DNA of 22,080 nt, taken from Spirochaetota bacterium. GTDB taxonomy: Bacteria > Spirochaetota > UBA4802 > UBA5368. How positions within the stretch are numbered: the first letter of the stretch is position 1; the number at the start of each line of letters is the position of its first letter. Of this stretch, positions 16,195 through 22,080 are shown one piece after another. Location: positions 1-22,080 of the forward strand of contig JAGODA010000008.1 of assembly GCA_017998475.1 (NCBI GenBank), read 5' to 3'. The notes under the pieces are model-generated. The model ran no database searches. It was not told the origin of the DNA and saw nothing but the letters and a program-made list of their open reading frames with translations. Both the position numbers and the translations under genes were made by a program.

Positions 16195-16221
16195 TTTATA
16201 AGTCAGTATTGAAAAAATCAA
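16195..16221 (-). promoter_or_regulatory. Possible promoter of the MFS gene
   Basis: On the minus strand TTGATT (16221..16216) and TATAAA (16200..16195) are separated by only 15 bases, shorter than ideal. The -35 overlaps the spacer of the divergent promoter, so the two could compete. Confidence 0.35.
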
Positions 16222-16237
16222 GTTAAAATACTATAAG
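16209..16237 (+). promoter_or_regulatory. Promoter of the glucosyl-3-phosphoglycerate synthase gene
   Basis: TTGAAA (16209-16214), a 17-base AT-rich spacer and TATAAG (16232-16237) match sigma-70 elements at 5 of 6 positions each. The start codon is about 35 bp downstream of the predicted start point. Confidence 0.6.
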
Positions 16238-16278
16238 TACACAGACGCGTTAATAATGAAGCGACAAACGGGGGCCCC

Positions 16279-17235
16279 ATGAAAACCGTCGTGCAGATTG
16301 AATCAAGGCACTATACGCCGGAAAAAATCAAAGCGCTGAAAAAGGGAAAACAGATCTGTGTCGTATTCTCAACGTTCGGGGAACGCGAGGCGGAACTCAT
16401 ACACAGCAAGATAACACTGATCAGAAATGACGCAGGCGACATCGTGGACCGGATTATCGTGTCGCATCGTCGCAAGGGCGATTCGGAGGAAAAAACTGAG
16501 CTTCGTGCGCGGGAGGCGTGGGAGGGGACCGAGATCGTTCTGTGCAACGGGCTTTTCGTACCCGACATGGGCGCGGAGAGGGGCAAGGGCGCGGATATGC
16601 GCCGGACGCTGTATCACCTTCTCGTTTCCGGGAATCGAATGAAAAGACCAGAGGACACGATCGTCGTATTCCTCGACACGGACGTATTGACGCAGTATTT
16701 CGGTACTCATTTCGTTTTCGGACTTGCGGGCGCCGTGCTCGAGGGGCACGATTTCGCCAAGGCGAGTTTCTGGCGTGGAATGGGAAGGGTGAAAAAGTTC
16801 GTAGCTCAGCCGCTGTTTTCATCTATTGAGCATCCTTCGCTGCGTGGGCTCTCCTCACTCGCATACCCTCTTTCAGGGGAGGTCGCGGGCACGCTTGAAT
16901 TTTTCACCCGGGTATCTTTCTGGCAGATGTACGGAGTTGAGACCGGGATTAATATCGATACGTGTTTCGCTGATTACCGGGTTGCCGATGTAAACCTCGG
17001 GCTCTACGACCATGATCATCACGCGGATGAAAATATTCAGAAAATGGCGTTCGGTATAATACGCACGTATCTGCTCCAGCTTGTCGACTACGGTATAATA
17101 GAACTCAAACAGGGTGCACGGGTAAACGACAGGCTCGCGGCGTCCTATATCGACGACAGGGGAGAGCGCAGGGACATCGATTTCGACCTCAGCGAAAAAA
17201 AATACCGTCCTCTCGTGGAACTCATTAAGAATTAA
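16279..17235 (+). CDS. gpgS: Glucosyl-3-phosphoglycerate synthase-like glycosyltransferase (GT81)
   Basis: The 318-residue enzyme matches GpgS-type family 81 glycosyltransferases, which join glucose from an NDP-glucose to 3-phosphoglycerate. The product is dephosphorylated to glucosylglycerate, a compatible solute. Visible family features are the GxGADMRRTLYHLL segment (about 102-114), the DXD metal site as LDTD (132-135), GRVKKFVAQPLFS (169-181), YPLSGEVAG (196-204), YGVETGINIDT (218-228), and the VNLG/HDHHADE region (238-251) with metal-binding histidines. A related mannosyltransferase (mannosyl-3-phosphoglycerate synthase of the same fold) is an alternative. The ATG lies just after a G-rich run (GGGGG). 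No gpgP phosphatase gene is adjacent. The gene is monocistronic by context, with its own promoter and a terminator hairpin. Confidence 0.83.
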   Translation: MKTVVQIESRHYTPEKIKALKKGKQICVVFSTFGEREAELIHSKITLIRNDAGDIVDRIIVSHRRKGDSEEKTELRAREAWEGTEIVLCNGLFVPDMGAERGKGADMRRTLYHLLVSGNRMKRPEDTIVVFLDTDVLTQYFGTHFVFGLAGAVLEGHDFAKASFWRGMGRVKKFVAQPLFSSIEHPSLRGLSSLAYPLSGEVAGTLEFFTRVSFWQMYGVETGINIDTCFADYRVADVNLGLYDHDHHADENIQKMAFGIIRTYLLQLVDYGIIELKQGARVNDRLAASYIDDRGERRDIDFDLSEKKYRPLVELIKN

Positions 17236-17247
17236 ATAAAGATAATA

Positions 17248-17278
17248 CGAGGGGATGCGTTGTGAACGCATCCCCTCG
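17248..17278. terminator. Bidirectional terminator between gpgS and the second acyl-CoA synthetase
   Basis: A perfect 14-bp inverted repeat (17248-17261 with 17265-17278) with a three-base loop sits between two convergent genes, 12 bp after one stop and 23 bp before the other. T-tracts are poor on both sides, but stem strength and position argue for termination of both transcripts. Confidence 0.8.
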
Positions 17279-17301
17279 AGTTTCGAAATAAGGCTTGGTC
17301 C

Positions 17302-18975
17302 TCAGCCGGCCTTGCCCATCTTTTTGAGTTCCATCGCACGAAGTTCTTTGCGGAGTATCTTGCCCACACCGCTCTTGGGAAGTGTGTCGATAAACTCAAC
17401 GTGGGTGGGCACCTTGTATTTTGCGAGTTTCTGCTTGCAGTATTCTATTACGTCCTCTGCCGTCATGGACTCGCCGGGCTTCAACACCACGAAAGCCTTC
17501 ACCGTCTCGCCACGGTACGTGTCCGGTATGCCGATCGCGCAGGCCTCCATTATTTTCGGATGCTCGAAGAGGACCTCATCGATGTCACGCGGATAGATGT
17601 TATACCCTCCGGCGATAATCATGTCCTTCTTACGGTCCACAATAGAGAAGTATCCCTCTTCGTCCATCTGCCCTATGTCGCCGGTAAACAGCCAGCCGTC
17701 GCGGACTGTTTTTGCGCTCTCATCGGGCATCTTGTAATAACCGCTGGTTACCTGCGGGCCTTTGATGATGACCTCACCCGGCTCCCCTGCGGGCATCTCC
17801 TTTGTGCCTTCATCGAGATCCACAATTTTCAGTTCGGTATCGGGAACTGGGAGTCCTATAGATCCGGGCTTGGTCTTGCCTCCCCACGGATTGATGGTGG
17901 CCACGGGACTCGTCTCGCTGAGACCGTACCCCTCGCAAATCTGCGCACCGGTTTTAGCCTCGAATTCCTTGATCACCTCAACGGGAAGAGGTGCGGCCCC
18001 CGAGAAGCATCCCTTTATGGAGGATATGTCGTATTTCGCTATATCGGGATGATTGAGCAGACCGACGTAAATTGTCGGTACTGCCGGATAGAAATTGATC
18101 TTATATTTCTGTATGGCCTGGAGTATGGCCAGCGGTTCGGGGCGAGGGATGAGTATATCGGTGCCGGCCATCCATATCGTGAAGTTCATGACGGTCGTCA
18201 ATCCGAACGAATGGAAGAACGGCAGTATGCCGGCCATAATAAGCTCGCCTTTGCCGAAGTCCGGAAACCAGGAACGGATCTGCTGAACGTTGCACGAGAG
18301 GTTGCTGTGCGTGAGCATAACGCCCTTGCTCACGCCGGTTGTACCTCCGGTGTATTGCAGATTTGCCAGGCTGTTGAAATCGACCTGTATCTTAGGATCG
18401 TTTGCCGGATATTTCTTCAGAACGTCGAGCCACTCGTACACCTGGTCGGTTTTGGGGATATCGCGATGCTTGTCCTTGGCGACGATCGGAAGAAGCTGCT
18501 TTTTGGGAAATCCAAGATGATCGCGGATATGCGCTACGATTATTTTCTTCACCTGTGTCTTGGGCCGCAGAGCTATCATTCGGGGCGCCAGCAGGTCAAG
18601 AGTGACCAGTACGGTCGATTCTGAATTGTTTAGCTGATACTCGAGCTCGTGGTCGGTGTAGAGCGGATTGTTCATCACGACAACGGCCCCGGCCCGCCAC
18701 GCACCGTACGAAGCGGCGACTATCTGCGGCATGTTCGGCAGGAGCATCGCGACCTTGTCGCCGGGCTTCACCCCCATATCGATAAGCGCCGTCGCGAAAC
18801 TGTTGACCATGTCGTTCAGCTTTTTATACGTTATCTTTGCGTCAAGAAATACAAGCGCGGTCTTGTCGGGATATTCGGCTGCCGTCCTGCGAAGCGCGTC
18901 GGAGACGGTGATCTTCTCGTAATCGAGGCTCCTGGGTATGTTTTTCGCGTACGAATTGAACCAGCTTTTTTCCAT
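17302..18975 (-). CDS. fadD: Long-chain fatty acid-CoA ligase (paralogue 2)
   Basis: This 557-residue AMP-forming acyl-CoA synthetase is closely related in plan to the first one in the window. Motifs include the P-loop YTGGTTGVSKG near 208-218, EGYGLSETSP, FTGD, DRKKDMIIAGGYNIYPRDID and the catalytic lysine in SGVGKILRKEL. The paired segment VVMNNPLYTDHELEYQL closely matches VMNNPLYSDRELEYQY in the first copy, which supports paralogy. It lacks the lysine-rich N-terminal tail. I chose the ATG at 18975, with AGGAGG about eight bases upstream; the open frame reaches a TTG at 18981. It probably serves fatty acid activation for beta-oxidation; substrate length is unknown. It has its own promoter and terminator. 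Confidence 0.9.
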   Translation of the reverse strand: MEKSWFNSYAKNIPRSLDYEKITVSDALRRTAAEYPDKTALVFLDAKITYKKLNDMVNSFATALIDMGVKPGDKVAMLLPNMPQIVAASYGAWRAGAVVVMNNPLYTDHELEYQLNNSESTVLVTLDLLAPRMIALRPKTQVKKIIVAHIRDHLGFPKKQLLPIVAKDKHRDIPKTDQVYEWLDVLKKYPANDPKIQVDFNSLANLQYTGGTTGVSKGVMLTHSNLSCNVQQIRSWFPDFGKGELIMAGILPFFHSFGLTTVMNFTIWMAGTDILIPRPEPLAILQAIQKYKINFYPAVPTIYVGLLNHPDIAKYDISSIKGCFSGAAPLPVEVIKEFEAKTGAQICEGYGLSETSPVATINPWGGKTKPGSIGLPVPDTELKIVDLDEGTKEMPAGEPGEVIIKGPQVTSGYYKMPDESAKTVRDGWLFTGDIGQMDEEGYFSIVDRKKDMIIAGGYNIYPRDIDEVLFEHPKIMEACAIGIPDTYRGETVKAFVVLKPGESMTAEDVIEYCKQKLAKYKVPTHVEFIDTLPKSGVGKILRKELRAMELKKMGKAG

Positions 18976-19041
18976 TTCCAACCCTCCTGAAATAGTGATG
19001 CGTATATTTTTATGGATCGGGCCACGGAGGCCGAGTGGTGT

Positions 19042-19070
19042 ATGCTAGCCGCATAAGTATACAAAGTCAA
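19042..19070 (-). promoter_or_regulatory. Promoter of the second acyl-CoA synthetase gene
   Basis: On the minus strand TTGACT (19070..19065) lies 17 bases from TAGCAT (19047..19042), with 5 of 6 and 4 of 6 matches. The predicted leader is about 60 bases. The region upstream is AT-rich. Confidence 0.55.
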
Positions 19071-19263
19071 GAAATTATGATATCATAACACAATCAGCAT
19101 ATAAGATTAGAATACTTAAATATCACTATACAATTTCACGTGCTATCTCTCATGAAGGGCGTTGTAACGGCTTATCTGCTTGACATAGTCGTCACTTCGT
19201 CAACCTGATGATGTGCGTCGCACCTTACTATCGATACCGTATGTGTGGTCCGGAGATTGTCGG

Positions 19264-19824
19264 ATGAGCTCAATAATGAAAAAATCAGGCCAGAAAATAC
19301 ACTCGCGCGACATAGCTATGTCCACCTACGAAGCCGGTGAAAACATGGTTATAGTTGAGGGCGAGTTGAAGGAAAAGAGGCTCCGTGATTATTTCCTGCT
19401 GTCAGGTGAAAAAAAGCCGTCAGGCATACTTCACAACATGATAATACGGCTCCTGCTCGAGGGGCCGGAACTCATTATCCGCGAGATAGAGGTCGAGATG
19501 CCCGGCATACCGAGGGAGGAATGCGCCGAACTCGTCGACAGTCTCGAGCAGGTCAAGGGCCTGTCAATCAGCACGGGCTTTACTAAAAGGGCAAAAGAAC
19601 TCGCGGGAGGAACCAGAGGATGTCATCATCTTCTGACACTGCTGCTTTCCATGGCGCCGGCTGCGGTACAGGGATACTGGTCACTGCGCGCGACCCGACC
19701 GGTATCCGCGGACCTGGAGGCAAGGCGGAGCCACGCCAGATACCTGCCTCTAAACAGTTGCCGCGTATGGCGGGAGGACGGACCCCTGGTGCGAAAAATC
19801 AGAAAGGAGCTGCTTGCGGACTGA
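19264..19824 (+). CDS. DUF2889 family protein
   Basis: About 186 residues. The pattern fits DUF2889 (PF11136), a family of unknown function: an HSRDIAMSTYEAG start, VIVEGELKEKRLRDYF, the HNMIIRLLLEGPELIIREIEVEMP strands, ECAELV, and GFTKRAKELAGGTRGCHHLLTLL with a conserved Cys-His pair. No signal peptide or membrane helix is apparent. I took the ATG at 19264, about 10 bases after a GGAG. An upstream GTG (19213) has no clear ribosome site, and the ATG at 19276 is possible. Its end overlaps the next gene by 11 bases, and the ribosome site of that gene (AAGGAG, 19804-19809) is inside this one. The two products are therefore probably made together. Confidence 0.72.
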   Translation: MSSIMKKSGQKIHSRDIAMSTYEAGENMVIVEGELKEKRLRDYFLLSGEKKPSGILHNMIIRLLLEGPELIIREIEVEMPGIPREECAELVDSLEQVKGLSISTGFTKRAKELAGGTRGCHHLLTLLLSMAPAAVQGYWSLRATRPVSADLEARRSHARYLPLNSCRVWREDGPLVRKIRKELLAD

Positions 19825-21148
19825 ATTCATCGTGCGTGTCGCTATTGTCATTCCTCCAATAAGGGATTTTTATTTCACCACCCAGAGGGCCTCGTTCCTC
19901 GGACCCCTGACCATTTCCAGACTGCTTGATGTCGCCGGGATCGAGCATCGCGTGTTCAACGCTGTCAGATCGAGGGGGCGCCGCATAGAACTCCCTGAAG
20001 AGCTTTCACATCTGAGACACTATCTAGGGACGCCAGGTTTTTTCAAAGAGTATCGCCGGTACGGCATCGAAGAGGAAGCGACTGCTTCACGGATTGCGGA
20101 CTGGCGCCCCGATATAGTGCTTATCTCATGCTTCGCGTTCGGCTACGCCGCCGACGCGATTTCCCTTTCCCGTGCTATACGGCGCGTTCTCCCGCGCACC
20201 GTACAGTTCGCCGGTGGCGCAGGAGTTTCGGCGTACCCGGAATACTTTATTCGTAACGGCGCCGTCGATTACGCCGTGCGTGGAGAGGTGGATGCATCGC
20301 TTGTGGAATTAATCATGCATCCGGACGATTTTCATGCCGGCGATTCGGTTATCACCGATCCGATAATGCGCCTGAACGGCGCGCCCTTCGCCCCGGTCCT
20401 CACGGTAATCCGTGAAAGCGTCGATACCATGTTCTTCTCAACAATGATCACGCGCGGGTGCCCGCGACGCTGTTCATTCTGTTCGGTGAGGCTGTGCTTT
20501 CCGGAGTACCGGCGGACTTCTCTCGCGGATGTGGAGAGAATGTTCTCCTCGATCCCGAGGACCAGGAAAAAGATCCATGTTAATTTCGAGGATGATACGC
20601 TTGCCACGGACATGGATTTCCTCGTCGAATCGCTTGATATCCTCGACAGATATTCCGGGGGCAATTTCAGTTTCTCCATGGAGAACGGCGTCGATTTCCG
20701 GACATTGAACCCCGACATACTGTCGCTTCTCAAACGCAGGAATCTTTCAAAGCTCAATATTTCTCTGGTTTCGGTGGATGCCAGTACGTTGTCCGATCCG
20801 GAGAGACGTTATACGCTGGATGAGTTCGAAGAAATAGCGCGCGCGTCCACAGCCCTGGGAATCAAGGTTACCGCTTATCTGATATCCGGTTTGCCGGGAG
20901 AGGGATATTACTCAATTGAGGCGGGGATTGATTTTCTCTCGCGACTACCGGTTCTGATCGGAATATCGACCTTTTATCCCGTACCCGGAATTCATGGTTT
21001 TACGGATAAAACACTGTTCGATGATATTTCACCTTCGTTATGCAGAAGTACATCGTTTTACGGTTGGTCCGACTGTACGACGGAGCAGCTTGTATCCCTT
21101 TTTCTCAAAGCACGATCCATTAATCGAGATAGTGCTGAAAGGACATAG
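19814..21148 (+). CDS. Cobalamin-binding-domain radical SAM protein
   Basis: The 444-residue protein has an N-terminal B12-binding-like Rossmann domain (about 9-165, with VLISCFAFGYAADAISLSRAIR, FAGGAGVSAYPEYF and VDYAVRGE). A radical SAM domain follows, with the cluster motif Cys216-X3-Cys220-X2-Cys223 in TRGCPRRCSFC. The canonical DxHxxG cobalamin motif is absent, which is common in this large class. Later segments (NFEDDTLATD, LNISLVSVDASTL, TAYLISGLPGEG) fit the SAM barrel. Such proteins catalyse methylations, ring rearrangements or methylthiolations; I cannot name the reaction. The start is TTG at 19814, chosen because AAGGAG lies four bases upstream; GTG at 19832 is an alternative. It overlaps the DUF2889 gene. 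Confidence 0.85.
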   Translation: MRTEFIVRVAIVIPPIRDFYFTTQRASFLGPLTISRLLDVAGIEHRVFNAVRSRGRRIELPEELSHLRHYLGTPGFFKEYRRYGIEEEATASRIADWRPDIVLISCFAFGYAADAISLSRAIRRVLPRTVQFAGGAGVSAYPEYFIRNGAVDYAVRGEVDASLVELIMHPDDFHAGDSVITDPIMRLNGAPFAPVLTVIRESVDTMFFSTMITRGCPRRCSFCSVRLCFPEYRRTSLADVERMFSSIPRTRKKIHVNFEDDTLATDMDFLVESLDILDRYSGGNFSFSMENGVDFRTLNPDILSLLKRRNLSKLNISLVSVDASTLSDPERRYTLDEFEEIARASTALGIKVTAYLISGLPGEGYYSIEAGIDFLSRLPVLIGISTFYPVPGIHGFTDKTLFDDISPSLCRSTSFYGWSDCTTEQLVSLFLKARSINRDSAERT

Positions 21149-21301
21149 AACAGATGTCGGCAATACTTACCATTACACTACGATAATACAAAATATTGAC
21201 AAGACCGGATAGAGAGCACTTGTAATATATCGTAATATAAATTCTTGTAAATATAATTATGTATATTTATATTATTTATGACCGGCTATCAGTATTTTTT
21301 C

Positions 21302-21330
21302 TTGACGCGACGCCATACAATTTTTAGATA
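21302..21330 (+). promoter_or_regulatory. Possible promoter of the formate dehydrogenase/NuoG-like gene
   Basis: TTGACG (21302-21307), a 17-base spacer and TAGATA (21325-21330) lie about 55 bp before the start codon. An upstream TTGACA (21196-21201) with TGTAAT (21221-21226) has a long spacer of 19. The stretch between them is very AT-rich with interleaved inverted repeats. Confidence 0.45.
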
Positions 21331-21386
21331 CTAATGATGAGTTTCACTCTGAGCGAAAACGTAAACATCTACCAGGAGCCTTACCT

Positions 21387-22080
21387 ATGGAAAAAATCCA
21401 GCTTACCATCGATGGTAAAGAGGTAACGGGCAGTCGGGGGCAAACCATTCTCGAGATCGCGCGCGAGAATGGAATCGACATCCCGTATCTCTGTTATCAT
21501 CCACGGGTCAGTAAGACCGGTGCATGCCGTATCTGCATCGTGCGTGTCAACGATCAAATGCTGAAAACATCGTGCACCGAACCAGCTACAAACGGGATGA
21601 AGGTGGACACAGAAGACGCCGAGATTATTGAAATCAGGAAGGGCATCCTCGAGCTTCTTCTCGCCGAGGGCGATCACAACTGCCTTTACTGCGACGCCAA
21701 CGGAGATTGCGAACTCCAGGCGCTGTGTTTCCGCTACGGGGTGGAACAGCAGGAGGCGGGATTCCCCAAAAATTCACGCGGGAAAGACTACATATCCAGC
21801 CAGGGTCTCAAACGCAATGAAGACCGCTGTGTGCTCTGCGGCCGCTGCGTAAAGGCGTGCGGCGAAATCCAGATGAACAGCGTATGGTGTTTTGCGGGCC
21901 GGGGAGGGCACGCGCACCTCACTTCCGATCTCTACAAGAAACTCGGAGATTCCAGCTGTGTACAGTGCGGCACCTGCGTGCAGCTGTGTCCCACCGGAGC
22001 GCTCAGCTTCCAGACCGTTCTTGGCAAAGGCCAGGCATGGGAGCTCAAGAAGGAATCGAGCATCTGCATCTACTGCGGCG
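21387..22080 (+). CDS. Fe-S-rich formate dehydrogenase alpha/NuoG-like subunit, 5' part
   Basis: The first 231 codons are present and the gene runs off the right edge. The order of domains matches NuoG and the alpha subunit of NAD-dependent formate dehydrogenases. A [2Fe-2S] ferredoxin (Cys36, 47, 50, 63) comes first. Then a His-Cys3 [4Fe-4S] region (His97, Cys99, Cys102, Cys108, in HNCLYCDANGDCELQ). Then two [4Fe-4S] motifs (Cys148/151/154/158 and Cys191/194/197/201). The last residues, SSICIYCG, look like the start of the Mo/W-bis-MGD domain cluster (CxYCGxGC), which favours a formate dehydrogenase or similar molybdopterin enzyme over a plain NuoG. HydA-type hydrogenases share the N-terminal modules, so they cannot be excluded. 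The ATG follows AGGAG by eight bases. Confidence 0.82.
   Translation, partial: MEKIQLTIDGKEVTGSRGQTILEIARENGIDIPYLCYHPRVSKTGACRICIVRVNDQMLKTSCTEPATNGMKVDTEDAEIIEIRKGILELLLAEGDHNCLYCDANGDCELQALCFRYGVEQQEAGFPKNSRGKDYISSQGLKRNEDRCVLCGRCVKACGEIQMNSVWCFAGRGGHAHLTSDLYKKLGDSSCVQCGTCVQLCPTGALSFQTVLGKGQAWELKKESSICIYCG

Noticed and set aside
16209..16221. FNR-like dyad TTGA-N5-TCAA in the MFS-gpgS gap
   Set aside because: It is one base shorter than the FNR consensus and lies in an A-run that is better explained by the overlapping promoters.
17401..18624. Plus-strand open frame of 407 codons opposite the second acyl-CoA synthetase
   Set aside because: It is antisense to a complete adenylate-forming enzyme, with no ribosome site or domain.

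Overview
The window looks like a chromosomal segment of an anaerobic, sulfur-metabolising Gram-negative bacterium. The best fit is a sulfate/sulfite reducer of the Desulfobacterota (former Deltaproteobacteria) type. The evidence is a dsrMK pair with the start of a following gene in the dsrJ position, an RsbRD-N protein in the same operon, an FAD/rhodanese persulfide-reductase-like enzyme beside it, and the start of an iron-sulfur-rich formate-dehydrogenase/NuoG-like subunit. The apolipoprotein N-acyltransferase and the secreted lipase with its membrane foldase imply an outer membrane. The phylum is inferred; no rRNA or other taxonomic marker is present. No tRNA, rRNA, CRISPR array, insertion sequence or prophage was recognised.

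Layout. Positions 1-4977 (minus strand) hold a sulfur block: persulfide-reductase-like flavoprotein, then RsbRD-N protein, dsrM, dsrK and the first codons of a gene in the dsrJ position. A consensus-like promoter with an overlapping palindrome and a structured leader lies just before the RsbRD gene. Positions 5429-7096 (plus) encode Lnt. Positions 7190-9206 (minus) encode a family I true lipase followed by its foldase, with a terminator-like hairpin between them. Positions 9627-11360 (plus) encode a long-chain acyl-CoA synthetase. After a 600-bp AT-rich gap with a near-perfect sigma-70 promoter, positions 11961-14694 (plus) hold a three-gene unit: a single-TM protein, a PF03601-type putative sulfate exporter with a large hydrophilic insert, and a small single-TM protein. 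A textbook terminator closes it. An FNR-type palindrome sits directly before the exporter. An MFS transporter (minus, 14830-16164) and a GT81 glucosyl-3-phosphoglycerate synthase (plus, 16279-17235) diverge from a shared promoter region. A second acyl-CoA synthetase (minus, 17302-18975) converges on the latter with a perfect bidirectional hairpin between them. A DUF2889 protein and a cobalamin-type radical SAM protein overlap at 19264-21148. The window ends inside the FdhA/NuoG-like gene (21387 onward).

How it fits together. DsrM and DsrK form the membrane quinol/thiol redox core that handles electrons for dissimilatory sulfite reduction. The flavoprotein-rhodanese enzyme can reduce persulfides, and the PF03601 protein may export sulfur oxyanions or sulfonates. 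Lipase plus foldase and two acyl-CoA synthetases suggest growth on long-chain fatty acids released from lipids, a common electron source for sulfate reducers. Glucosylglycerate synthesis suggests osmotic or nitrogen-limitation stress tolerance. These links are inferred from neighbourhood and family knowledge; only the gene content, motifs and regulatory-looking sequences are read directly.
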